Notes: a model not told the origin generated them from the letters alone. Shown: positions 26,535 to 35,809, numbered from the stretch's first letter. The stretch is 35,809 bases of DNA from Limisphaerales bacterium (GCA_003159675.1 PLQC01000019.1:1-35809); one strand, 5' to 3'. Translations and numbers: made by a program.

Positions 26535-26589
26535 TCACGCCCGCGTCATCCTCCGACGTGGACAGAGCCGCTCCCATCATTGTACAATC

Positions 26590-27309
26590 GTGGGTGACAT
26601 TATGGGCATTGCGGACATCCGAAGAGAATACAACCTTTTGGGCCTGCGCCGAAGCGACCTGGATGCGGACCCTGTCCTGCAGTTCAGGAAATGGTTCGAC
26701 CAGGCAGCCGGCACCCGATCGGGCGGGCGCGGGCGCAAGTTTTTCATCGGTTTGTACAAGAGCCTTCTCCTGCTGACGGGCGCGGAGCCGGCGGACCTCA
26801 ACGCGGCGACGTTGGCTACAGCGGACAAGAGCGGTCGTCCGTCCGCGCGAACCGTTCTCTTGAAAGGCGTGGACGAGCGCGGGTTTATTTTCTTCACGAA
26901 CTACGACAGCCGCAAGGGACGCGAGCTCGACGTGAATCCACACGCAGCCCTCGTCTTTTATTGGTCGGATCTGGAACGCCAGGTCTGCGTCGCCGGTACG
27001 GTCAGCAAACTGTCGCGGGAGCAATCCGAGGCGTATTTCAACTCCCGACCCAAAGGAAGCCGGCTCGCCGCCTGGGCTTCCCAACAAAGCGCCGTCATCC
27101 CCAACCGCGCGGTGCTGGTGGAAACCTGGAATGGGTTGAAGGCAAAGTACGCCGGTGAAACGGTTCCCATCCCGCCCAACTGGGGCGGTTATGTTGTCTC
27201 CCCCACCCGCATCGAATTCTGGCAGGGACGCCCCAGCCGGCTCCACGACCGTTTCTGCTACTCCAAACAATCCGACAACACCTGGCGAATCGACCGGCTT
27301 TCGCCTTGA
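26590..27309 (+). CDS. pdxH: Pyridoxamine 5'-phosphate oxidase
   Basis: PdxH is an FMN enzyme that oxidises pyridoxine or pyridoxamine 5'-phosphate to pyridoxal phosphate. The 239-aa protein has the expected chain: DPVLQFRKWFDQA, LATADKSGRPSARTVLLKGVDERGFIFFTNYDSRKGREL, ALVFYWSDLERQVCVAGTV, YFNSRPKGSRLAAWASQQS, and the C-terminal WGGYVVSPTRIEFWQGRPSRLHDR. Between the KWFDQA helix and GAEPADLNAATLATA there is an extra segment of about 23 residues (basic GGRGRKFF, then hydrophobic IGLYKSLLLLT) that usual family members lack. The start is GTG 26590; ATG 26602 four codons later is equally possible. The FMN- and substrate-binding residues appear intact. It follows the receiver gene by 55 bp. Confidence 0.93.
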   Translation: MGDIMGIADIRREYNLLGLRRSDLDADPVLQFRKWFDQAAGTRSGGRGRKFFIGLYKSLLLLTGAEPADLNAATLATADKSGRPSARTVLLKGVDERGFIFFTNYDSRKGRELDVNPHAALVFYWSDLERQVCVAGTVSKLSREQSEAYFNSRPKGSRLAAWASQQSAVIPNRAVLVETWNGLKAKYAGETVPIPPNWGGYVVSPTRIEFWQGRPSRLHDRFCYSKQSDNTWRIDRLSP

Positions 27310-28014
27310 TGAGGGATCCTCCTCATCGGCGACCCGGCGCCGCGCTCGAAACGCGGTCGCGCCGATGCGCGCCCTGGAATGAACCCACAGAGTGTCCCCG
27401 CGGTCCGGCCCGCGAGGCACCAAGGTTCCTCGGGCGACGAAAACCCGAGATTCCATCGATGCCAGAGCCCTTCGGGCACTTTGGTGCACCGAATCGAATG
27501 AGAACCAGATTTCCCGGGTTTTTGAATCATAAGTGTTTTATACATAATTAGTTATAACTGTAAATGGCGGCCAGGAAGGCTTCACACAAGCCAATGCCCG
27601 CGATCTGAAAATAATTTACTTTTCCTGCTTGCAAGCCGCCGCGGTGTGTGATGGAGTCGTTCGCGCGAGGTTTGCTGGCGTAACTCGTTGCACAGGATCG
27701 GCTCATACCTTGGGATCAAACGAATGCATGCAATTTGGAGCCAGGTGGAGTGCTGCCTGCGGAGTTTTTGAATTTGACCGCTCGTGGTGTATAGTCTATG
27801 AGCGTCAGCCTTCCGGTGTTTGCGGTCTTCAAACGCCTGTTGCAGATATGCCGAGCGTGACAACTGTCGATAGGGTTTGCGGTGATTGAATGCCGCAGAA
27901 ATTTCTGAACCAAAACGAATTGCGAGCGTCTGATTATTACTTATGCTGAATAGAAAAGGGAACAAAGCGCCGAATGACCGGTCCAAAGACCGGCGTCACG
28001 GCGGTGAGCAGAAG
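27310..28014. other. Long rpoD leader and intergenic region
   Basis: About 700 bp lie between pdxH and the preferred rpoD start. The first 210 bp are GC-rich, with a 6-bp hairpin (CTCGGG at 27429, CCCGAG at 27444) and a short GCCC/GGGC stem near 27468, but no T-run. An AT-rich stretch (27520-27565) follows. Promoter-like elements lie near 27768-27802. Open frames here, such as 27629-27889, have no protein-like character. Confidence 0.5.
27768..27802 (+). promoter_or_regulatory. Two overlapping sigma70-like promoters for rpoD
   Basis: TTGAAT (27768-27773), a 16-base spacer and TATAGT (27790-27795) make one candidate with a 5/6 -10 match. TTGACC (27774-27779), a 17-base spacer and TATGAG (27797-27802) make a second, shifted by seven bases. 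Either would give a leader of about 140-210 bases before rpoD. Confidence 0.5.
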
Positions 28015-29805
<1,791 letters not shown>

Positions 29806-30116
29806 CGGATGGAAGACCGAGCCCCTGCTCCCCGGCCAGCCAAAGGCGCCGGCTGCGCGGACCAAGCGTGGCCTAGGGATACGGACAATCGTTCCCCTGA
29901 TCCGAACCGCTGGCGTTGCGTTGCTTCTCCAATTGCTGGGAACGCGTTTGCCAATAGAAACGCACGGCTTCACGTGTGTATTTCGGCAGTTCGGCAAGAA
30001 TGCTCAGTTTGGCCATTGCGGCAAGTGCGGCAGATTCGGTCTGCTGTGGCAATTGTGCGGCGCGGTGCCTCCAATGCCCGATAAAGCCAAGACCGAATAG
30101 ACAGGTGCGACGTGGA
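29806..30116. other. Intergenic region holding an endonuclease remnant
   Basis: This 311-bp gap lies between the rpoD stop and the tandem-receiver gene stop, two genes that converge. Apart from the XhoI-type fragment at 29873-30016 I see no gene. A weak CAGCC/GGCTG stem near 29837-29855 without a T-run is the only candidate rpoD terminator. Confidence 0.45.
29873..30016 (-). pseudogene. N-terminal remnant of an XhoI/PaeR7I-type restriction endonuclease
   Basis: The minus strand from 30016 encodes 47 residues before a TAG at 29873. The sequence (PKYTREAVRFYWQTRSQQ, LEKQRNASGSDQGND) matches the N-terminal pattern of type II enzymes of the XhoI/PaeR7I group: REAV-x-x-[FY]W-x-x-R, then KQ and SG-x-x-DQG. 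In full proteins a GERAGVTGG-like catalytic-domain start would follow; here the frame instead reads CPYP and stops. About 200 codons of nuclease are missing and rpoD occupies the DNA beyond. No partner methyltransferase is in the window. It is best read as debris from a lost restriction-modification system; the family call is from memory of the motif. Confidence 0.5.
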
Positions 30117-32366
30117 TCAGGCTGGGCAGAATTCGATTGTGCCAGATTCGTGCCGCTCGGGGATGAACTCCTGCGCCGTCTTGAGTTTCTCGAGCCTGTG
30201 GCGCAGGGCAAACGTGAGTGCTTTGACGGTGATCTCAGCTTTGAGGAATGGTTTCGGGGTGATGTCGCTCGCACCGCACAGCGCGCATTGGCTGAGGAAC
30301 TTCGAGTCGGTGTAATTGGTGACCAGCACCACGGGCGTATGGCTGTTGGCTGTGGTCTTGTGAATCCTCGAGCAGGCCGTGAAACCATCCATGCCCGGCA
30401 TGAGCACGTCCAGGAAAATCACATCGTAGAATTGTTGTGCGGCCAGGACGAGCGCCGCCTCGCCGTTCTCCGCGAGGTCGGGTTTCTCGAAGGACATTTG
30501 CAGCGCGCCGGCGATTGCGCGGCGGGCGATGAGGTCGTCATCCACCACCAGGATGCGGATAGGCGGGTTGGCAACCCTGTCCATTTTAACCCCCTTCACG
30601 CACAAATCATTGAGCAACTCCACCGCAGCGGCGACGGTCTGAAGCGCGGCCCCGGTAAAATATCTGGGTCCCTCAAGGAGTTTCTTGAGCAGCCCTTCCA
30701 GAGCGGCACTCATTTGAAACACAGGACGCAGTCCGGCAAGATCGGCATTGAGCGTCAAAGAGTGGATGCGGAGGAACAGATTTCCCAACATTTCCAGCCG
30801 CACGTCCGCATCCGCATTTTGACTTATCTCCTGGATGAAATCCCGCAGCGCTCCAACCTGCGCAGGTGCGCGGGTGAAAAACGCCTCGGCATACGCGTTT
30901 GACTCCTGAAATGTATTTCGCGCCTGGACAGGTCTGTCGCCGGTGGGCGGGGCGGGCGACGCATCCCGCAGGCCGGAGACAACCAAACCAACGGGTTCCG
31001 GAAGTGACGATGGAAGCCCGTCCGAATCGACGGATCCCTTGGAAGCATCGGCGAGCGGGTCGTTTGCAAACAGCCGGCGGTGCAGGGCGAGCGTGAGTGC
31101 TTTTACAGTGATTTCAAAAGTGAGGAATGGTTTTGCGATGAGATCGTTCCCGCCGCAGAGGGTTGATTCGGCGCGCGCTTTGAAATCGCTCTGGCAGGTG
31201 ACAAACACCACCGGCGTGGCACCGTTGCACTCGGTGGCACGGATTTTTGAGCAGAGTTCAAAACCGTCCATACCCGGCATCTGCACATCCAGGAAAATCA
31301 CATCGTAGGGATGTTCCGAGGCCAGAACCAGCGCCGCCTCGCCATTCTCCGCGAGGTCGGGCTGATTGAACGCCCTCTTCACCGCGCAGGACACAGCATG
31401 CCGGCTGATGCGGTCGTCGTCCACCACAAGAAGCCGGAATGGAGGATTGGTCACAAGGTCCGAGTTCAATCCGTACACGCATAGTTCGTGGAGAAGATCC
31501 AGGCCGCTGCCGACGGTTCGCAGGGTGGATTGGGTGACGTCGCTGGCTTTGCCGGTGAGTTGTTTGACAAGCCCCTCCACGGCGCAGGCCATTTGCCACG
31601 CGGGGCGTAATTCCTGAAGGCCGGCCAGGCCTTTCAGATCACCGATGAGACGGCAGAGGTCGGCCAGAGCTTTTTGCCGGGCCGCCGTGCCTGATGCCCG
31701 GCAGATTTCCTCATGACACTTGTGCAACGCCACGAGCAGTTCTGGTGATCTGCCAAAGAATTCTTCGAGCGTATTGCATTCCGTCCTGCGCCCCGCATTG
31801 CCTGCCTCCCGCGGCACTGCGTGATCGGGGATGACGGTGGAGGAGCGGCGCGCAGGAGTCGGTCCAACCCGGAATGTCGCAAGAAACTCCGAAAAGGCTT
31901 CCTCCTCCGCGCGAACGTTCGACGCAAAGCCTTCCCCAGCCGGGCGTGAATACATCCAGGGGTTGAATTTCGTGTTGATGGAATCAAGGATTTGAGGGCC
32001 AAGTTTCCGGGCGGCCAGGATCCCGGCAAGGACACACACGGTGGCGAGCAAAAGATTCTGGAAGACCACTCCGGCAGGGGCACCCAAGTGCTGCGCTCCG
32101 GTCGTCTCTCTGGTCCGGGTGCCTGACTTGCGTGCAGGGGCGGATGCCACGGCACCTTCCCCGACGGCAGCAGGGATCGACACCCGTTTCCGGAAGCGTT
32201 CCTGTTCCGCTCTGGCTATCCGCTGATACATCTCCCGATCATGAGAAGTCGGCTCAGGCGGCGACCTTTCGAACTCGGAGGAATAGGGGTCAGGGGCTCC
32301 GCCTGTTTGGACGCAACAAAACACTGCCACGAGAACAAGGAATCGGAACAGGAACGCCGATCTCAT
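30117..32366 (-). CDS. Membrane-anchored tandem Hpt-like/receiver protein
   Basis: The 749-aa protein begins with a signal peptide (hydrophobic 5-20), a charged exported or linker part, and a membrane segment at about 104-119. Two copies of one module follow: an Hpt-like four-helix domain (about 198-302 and 490-595) and a CheY-type receiver (310-430 and 603-722). Both receivers are complete: DDD 316-318, D360 (VIFLDVQMPGMDG) and K412 in the first; DDD 609-611, D653 and K705 in the second. The Hpt signature HxLKGxA is split: copy 1 keeps LKG-x-A but has Gly (G242) at the His position; copy 2 keeps the His (H535, HSLTLNA) but not LKG. No kinase or output domain is present, so it may be a phosphate sink or scaffold. 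It lies 109 bp downstream of the prepilin-like genes on the same strand. Confidence 0.8.
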   Translation of the reverse strand: MRSAFLFRFLVLVAVFCCVQTGGAPDPYSSEFERSPPEPTSHDREMYQRIARAEQERFRKRVSIPAAVGEGAVASAPARKSGTRTRETTGAQHLGAPAGVVFQNLLLATVCVLAGILAARKLGPQILDSINTKFNPWMYSRPAGEGFASNVRAEEEAFSEFLATFRVGPTPARRSSTVIPDHAVPREAGNAGRRTECNTLEEFFGRSPELLVALHKCHEEICRASGTAARQKALADLCRLIGDLKGLAGLQELRPAWQMACAVEGLVKQLTGKASDVTQSTLRTVGSGLDLLHELCVYGLNSDLVTNPPFRLLVVDDDRISRHAVSCAVKRAFNQPDLAENGEAALVLASEHPYDVIFLDVQMPGMDGFELCSKIRATECNGATPVVFVTCQSDFKARAESTLCGGNDLIAKPFLTFEITVKALTLALHRRLFANDPLADASKGSVDSDGLPSSLPEPVGLVVSGLRDASPAPPTGDRPVQARNTFQESNAYAEAFFTRAPAQVGALRDFIQEISQNADADVRLEMLGNLFLRIHSLTLNADLAGLRPVFQMSAALEGLLKKLLEGPRYFTGAALQTVAAAVELLNDLCVKGVKMDRVANPPIRILVVDDDLIARRAIAGALQMSFEKPDLAENGEAALVLAAQQFYDVIFLDVLMPGMDGFTACSRIHKTTANSHTPVVLVTNYTDSKFLSQCALCGASDITPKPFLKAEITVKALTFALRHRLEKLKTAQEFIPERHESGTIEFCPA

Positions 32367-32475
32367 TCACAGTGCCCTCGCCGCGCGAACAGTTCCACGA
32401 AAGCTCCGGTTTCGGGTAACTGATTCGGAGCGGCCTTTCAGGCTGGAGTTCATTGGCGTGCCTAAACAATGGCTG

Positions 32476-34212
32476 TCAGTTGACCGGAGGTGTTGTCTGG
32501 TTGGGAGCCACGGTGGCCCACTGACCGCGAATTACAGTCTCCAAACTGGGAGTCAGCGGAGGAAGCTTCGCGGGGTTGTTGAAGTTGACGTCAAAAGTCC
32601 AGTTACGCGCCGGGGGTGCGTAAACGTTCGCGTTGCCCCAGATATTGGTGGCATACTGGCTTGGAAACATCTTCACCATCGAACCGTTATAAGTGAAAGG
32701 GTTGGCCAGACCCCAGGTCTCAAGGAAACGAGGGAAGTTTTCCATTCCGCCGCCGTAATTGCCTCCGGCCGTGTCCACCGCACCGGCCAGGATGGCGGCG
32801 TTCACCGTGGTCGGAGTTGCATTGCGCGAGGCCACGGCGGCCTGGCTGTTTGCATCGGTCCAGTTCGCGGATAAAATCGTGACTGCATCGGCCACCAGCG
32901 ATGCGGGCAGTGTGGTCGTGGTGTTCGAGGTGCCCAGGTTCGCCGCGTTGGTCTGGTTGTAGTTTCCAAAGACGTAGAGTGGACTCGCGGTGGCGACCGT
33001 GAGTCCGCGCGGAGGCAGTTGCAGGCCGTTGAACACGCGAACGGCTCCGAGGTCGGTCCCCGTCAACGTCCGCTTATCCAAGACATAAATCGAGGACACA
33101 TCGAGCCCCCCCAGGGCGGTGCGCTCACTGGAATTGGTGGCGCTCCAGGCCGTGAGGCCGGCGATATTGATATCGATCGGCCGGATCGTCTTGCCCTCAC
33201 GCGCGTCGAAGAAGCTGTTTGTGGTTGAGACAAAGCCGTTCAACTGGTCAGCGGGGATGACGGTTGCGAAAGAGTTGAAGTCGCCGCTGGTCCCGCTGAT
33301 TCCGCTGCTGGAGACCACCAGCACCACATCGGACAGGTTATAATAACGTTCCCGACCCAGCGGCGAGTTGGGGTCTTCGAACGGCGGTGGGGGCTCGATG
33401 ATTTCCCGGACTGCGGTCGGGGTATTGGTGATGCCGATTGGAAGGCTCAACGCAGGCTGGTTGGGATCATGCACCCCATCGTAGGCCACCGAACCGGCGG
33501 GAGGCCCGCGACTGTCGAGCGGGCTGCGCTGAAACAGGATGTCGCCCACGGCAGTAACGGAGGATTCAAAGATCATAACGTTGTCCGGCTCGACATAGAG
33601 CTGACCGTTGGAATGGACCAGGCCGGTGATGGCGAAGGGTTGGCCGCAACTGATTTCCATGTCTCCCGTGGTGTACATGGCGAACTGGAATATCGGGATG
33701 CGGGTCAACTCCAGTTGCTGGAGCACTCCCCCGACGACGTCCTGGGCTGCGGAAGTCTGCCGGGCGTCGGAAACGATCGTGTAGAAGGAGGCGTAAGCAT
33801 TCAAGCCGGCGTAGCTGGAATTCTGGAGGATGAAATTGCTCGAGACGCCGGGTTGGACATAGGTCTGGCCGGTGTTTCCGCTGGCATCGTTGAACTCCCA
33901 ATCGGCCCAATAGGAAGAGTCCGACGCAAGGAGCGTCGTCTGGCGGTATGCGGTCAGATTGGCATTGACCAGGCCCTCGCCGCCGCTCAGAAAATCCCTT
34001 GAGATCATGGTGATTACTTTCTCGGTGTCGCCTTCGGCGGCGGCCACCGCACGGTAGTACTGATTCGACCGATAGTTGAGTCGTGCATTATTGGCCGAGT
34101 AGCTCAGAACACCGGCCACCGTGGCCAGGGCAATGCTGGTCATGATCATCGTCAGCGCCAGGGCGCTGCCGCACCGGCCACGCTTTTGAGTTGGGAGAAG
34201 AGTCGTCATCAT
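32476..34212 (-). CDS. PilX-like pilus assembly/secretion protein with long tail
   Basis: The 578-aa protein opens with a short basic segment and one hydrophobic helix (SALALTMIMTSIALATVAGVLSYSANNARLNYRSN). YYRAVAAAEGDTEKVITMISRDFL follows, the usual opening of PilX-like minor pilin or assembly proteins that lack the G/A-FTLVE prepilin site. The remainder is a long exported Asn/Thr/Ser/Gly-rich region, probably beta-rich, with a segment describing directional text such as FAITGLVHSNGQLYVEPDN typical of this group in Verrucomicrobia. It starts two bases after the PilW-like stop, so it is the third gene of a tight operon. Its exact role (minor pilus tip component or pseudopilus cargo) cannot be told. 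Confidence 0.65.
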   Translation of the reverse strand: MMTTLLPTQKRGRCGSALALTMIMTSIALATVAGVLSYSANNARLNYRSNQYYRAVAAAEGDTEKVITMISRDFLSGGEGLVNANLTAYRQTTLLASDSSYWADWEFNDASGNTGQTYVQPGVSSNFILQNSSYAGLNAYASFYTIVSDARQTSAAQDVVGGVLQQLELTRIPIFQFAMYTTGDMEISCGQPFAITGLVHSNGQLYVEPDNVMIFESSVTAVGDILFQRSPLDSRGPPAGSVAYDGVHDPNQPALSLPIGITNTPTAVREIIEPPPPFEDPNSPLGRERYYNLSDVVLVVSSSGISGTSGDFNSFATVIPADQLNGFVSTTNSFFDAREGKTIRPIDINIAGLTAWSATNSSERTALGGLDVSSIYVLDKRTLTGTDLGAVRVFNGLQLPPRGLTVATASPLYVFGNYNQTNAANLGTSNTTTTLPASLVADAVTILSANWTDANSQAAVASRNATPTTVNAAILAGAVDTAGGNYGGGMENFPRFLETWGLANPFTYNGSMVKMFPSQYATNIWGNANVYAPPARNWTFDVNFNNPAKLPPLTPSLETVIRGQWATVAPNQTTPPVN

Positions 34213-34214
34213 CG

Positions 34215-34823
34215 TTATAGAGCACGCCGGGTCACCGAAGTTTCAAGCTTGTAGTAATCGGGAACCGGGAGCAGGGGTTGTGGCTGATAGAATTCGAGGG
34301 TCAGGTGGATCACGCGGTTGTTCTGGCTGTTGGTCAGCACATTGCCCAGATAGTCCTGAGCGCGAAAGACCATCGTGTTGGTGACCGTCTGCGCAATAAT
34401 CGCGGTGGTTCCCGGTGTGCTCGTGGTGCGCCGGAAGCTGTTGTCGATGGGGTCGACAAAATAGACGATGAAGTTTGCGGCATTTGTCGTCGGCTGGATC
34501 AACAAACCGCTGCCTGTCTGCGATACTCCATCGAGCAGCGCTGTGAATTCGCCATTCGTCGAAACGTTGCCGATCCAGACGCTGGTGCAGGTCCGGATTT
34601 CATCAGTGATTTTCCCGAGGGCGTTGCGGGCGCCGTCGCTGGCGTTGAGCTTGGTTTCGACTGTCTTCTCCATCTTCAAGCCGAACACATGGGCGGTGAG
34701 GATTCCGGCCACCAGGAGGAGGAACACCGACACCGCGACGAGGAGTTCCGCCAAGGTGAACGCGGCAGTCGACTTTGTCGGGGTGCTCTGGCGTGAGCCT
34801 GGAAAACGAAGATGCACTTTCAT
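34215..34823 (-). CDS. PilW-like prepilin
   Basis: This 202-aa protein has a type IV prepilin N-terminus: a basic leader of 21 residues ending in Ala, then FTLAELLVAVSVFLLLVAGILTAHV with the conserved Glu at +5 of the mature chain. The cleavage residue is Ala rather than the usual Gly (AAFTLAE). The soluble part (EKTVETKLNASDGARNALGKITDEIRTCTSVWIG) is like PilW/PulJ minor pilins. Its ATG overlaps the stop of the preceding PilV-like gene (ATGA), indicating translational coupling. The prepilin peptidase needed to process it is outside the window. Confidence 0.8.
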   Translation of the reverse strand: MKVHLRFPGSRQSTPTKSTAAFTLAELLVAVSVFLLLVAGILTAHVFGLKMEKTVETKLNASDGARNALGKITDEIRTCTSVWIGNVSTNGEFTALLDGVSQTGSGLLIQPTTNAANFIVYFVDPIDNSFRRTTSTPGTTAIIAQTVTNTMVFRAQDYLGNVLTNSQNNRVIHLTLEFYQPQPLLPVPDYYKLETSVTRRAL

Positions 34824-35287
34824 TGGTCAGGAGCGCGGCAAGTCTCGATCGTGTTGGTAAATAGCTGAGAACCCTTGAAGCTCCAGATGCAGTCCACGCG
34901 AACGCGCCTTAGGGGCGGGTTGGCGGAGATTTGTGAGATCTGAGTGATATTGGTGGCATAGACGATCCCCGAACCCGAACCGGAATGGTCCAACACGACG
35001 ACTTCATTTGGAAAATTCGTGACTACGAGATCATCGACGTTCGGCCAACTCGCCGTATCCCATGTGGCACTGCGTATTTCCTCGATGCGGGCCATCGCCT
35101 CGGCGTTGGCCGCAAGCGATAGAGCCCATTTCTGCGCGGAAGTTATGCTGAAGATGTACCCCGAGACAATGCCTGCCACCGCCATGGTGGCGAGGGCCAA
35201 TGCCACGACCACCTCCACCAGCGTCATCCCGGCCTGAATACGCAGTGGCAGCGACCCACACGTCTGCTTTAAATATCTCATTTCCAT
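34820..35287 (-). CDS. PilV-like prepilin
   Basis: This 155-aa protein is the first gene of the prepilin-like operon. A basic leader is followed by QAGMTLVEVVVALALATMAVAGIVSGYIF, the classical prepilin cleavage site after Gly with Met at +1 and Glu at +5. The globular part (KWALSLAANAEAMARIEEIRSATWD) resembles PilV/GspI-type minor pilins that help prime pilus assembly. I use ATG 35287, which has GGAAG six bases upstream; ATGs at 35281 and 35323 are alternatives. The stop overlaps the PilW-like start by four bases. Upstream lies a 0.5-kb leader with inverted repeats. Confidence 0.8.
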   Translation of the reverse strand: MEMRYLKQTCGSLPLRIQAGMTLVEVVVALALATMAVAGIVSGYIFSITSAQKWALSLAANAEAMARIEEIRSATWDTASWPNVDDLVVTNFPNEVVVLDHSGSGSGIVYATNITQISQISANPPLRRVRVDCIWSFKGSQLFTNTIETCRAPDQ

Positions 35288-35323
35288 TTGATTCTTCCGC
35301 TTCTGGTGGACTGGGAAGAGCAA

Positions 35324-35809
35324 GTCCTTTGCCTTTAACGCAATAAAGATTCAAATGGTCCGGAGGAACCGTTGACGGCTGTCGCGGAGACTGATGCGAA
35401 CGAATTTGGTCGACATTAGACTGAATCGGTCAACGGGAGGAGGTCTGAGAATCAATGATTTGCAGAGCCGTGCGCACCACCAACCCGGTCAGGGAAGACA
35501 GATTTGTCCATAATTGAAAAGACAGTCCTGCATCGGCACACATGATTTAATGACCCTTTCGTGGCACGGAGGACTGGTTTCTCCCCCGGCCCGCCAGACA
35601 CGGCAACGCTCTGGCTCCAGGCTGTGAGTCTGTCCTCCCCTGACAGTCCAAAGAGCATACAGTTTTCCGTAAATGCATAAACGGGTCCTCGCTATTCACA
35701 CTAAGCGGGTGCTTCGGGAATGGTAAAGGGGTCGCCCATCAGGGCGCGTGGTCAACAGCAAAACGTTATCCCTTCCCGCTTTTTCCTAAAAGATAACATG
35801 GGGTGGTCA
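35324..35809. other. Non-coding leader upstream of the prepilin-like operon
   Basis: This 486-bp stretch reaches the window end and has no convincing gene; the minus-strand frame 35452-35658 lacks protein character. It contains inverted repeats near 35571-35649 (separate entry) and a direct repeat of GACAGTCC (35521 and 35642). It probably carries the promoter and leader of the minus-strand prepilin-like operon. Confidence 0.5.
35571..35649 (-). ncRNA. Possible structured leader RNA element
   Basis: Three inverted repeats are visible: GGACTG (35571) with CAGTCC (35644) as a closing stem, GCCAGA (35593) with TCTGGC (35610) as an internal hairpin with an 11-base loop, and CTGTC (35630) with GACAG (35642). 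The last stem uses bases of the closing stem, so the two would be mutually exclusive. I compared it with the c-di-GMP-I (GEMM) consensus and saw no match. Confidence 0.3.

Noticed and set aside
27429-27449. CTCGGG/CCCGAG hairpin as terminator of pdxH
   Set aside because: It lies 120 bp after the stop and has no T-run on either side.
27629-27889. 86-codon plus-strand frame upstream of rpoD
   Set aside because: Cys/Val-rich translation without protein character; it covers the promoter-like elements.
35571-35649. c-di-GMP-I (GEMM) riboswitch ahead of the prepilin genes
   Set aside because: The expected GGCAAACC and GACGCAAAGC boxes are absent.
35452-35658. 68-codon minus-strand frame upstream of the prepilin-like operon
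   Set aside because: No ribosome-binding site, no protein-like pattern, and it overlaps the inverted repeats of the leader.

Overview
The window looks like a chromosomal segment from a GC-rich member of the Verrucomicrobia, most likely the Pedosphaera/Limisphaerales side of the phylum. This is inferred from gene content: a Planctomycete-type short cytochrome c, a DUF2723-like membrane protein fused to TPRs, a zinc-ligand-free methionyl-tRNA synthetase, prepilin-like genes with long secreted tails, and GTG starts. No rRNA, tRNA, CRISPR array, transposase or phage gene was found. Most of the window is vertically inherited housekeeping sequence; the accessory part lies mainly at the right end.

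Layout. (1) 76-486: a stand-alone cytochrome c. (2) 510-4821, minus strand: a TPR lipoprotein, a CvpA-like membrane protein and DNA primase (dnaG), read in that order. (3) 4852-6831, plus strand: an exported DUF362-like protein and the tRNA-modifying glutamyl-Q(34) synthetase. (4) 6891-9261, minus: a DMT/EamA transporter and NADP-type isocitrate dehydrogenase. (5) 9346-14016, minus: a YmdB-like phosphoesterase, xseA, xseB and dxs, probably one transcription unit. (6) 14104-20425, plus: a 23S rRNA (uracil-5)-methyltransferase-like protein, then a three-gene envelope-polysaccharide group (membrane/TPR protein, GT4 glycosyltransferase, WecA-like phosphoglycosyl transferase). (7) 20479-24790: a ClC chloride channel/transporter (minus), metG (plus) and adk (minus). 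(8) 25040-27309: a Tyr/Gly-rich secreted protein (minus), a receiver-only regulator lacking its phospho-acceptor Asp, and pdxH with an unusual insertion. (9) 28015-29805: the primary sigma factor rpoD behind a long leader. (10) 29873-30016: a 5' remnant of an XhoI/PaeR7I-type restriction endonuclease. (11) 30117-35287, minus: three overlapping or abutting prepilin-like genes followed by a membrane-anchored protein with two tandem Hpt-like/receiver modules.

The part most likely to hold something undescribed is the right end: a minor-pilin-like operon (PilV/PilW/PilX-type order) without any assembly ATPase, secretin or prepilin peptidase in view, preceded by a 0.5 kb leader with inverted repeats, and followed on the same strand by a membrane protein whose Hpt-like-REC unit has been duplicated inside one gene. 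No histidine kinase is visible nearby. Other oddities are the Asp-to-Asn receiver at 26085, the ClC protein lacking the internal proton glutamate, the PdxH insertion, and two protein-like remnants in intergenic DNA. Starts were moved from the longest possible reading frame where a ribosome-binding site or family length argued for it; these cases are noted in the entries.
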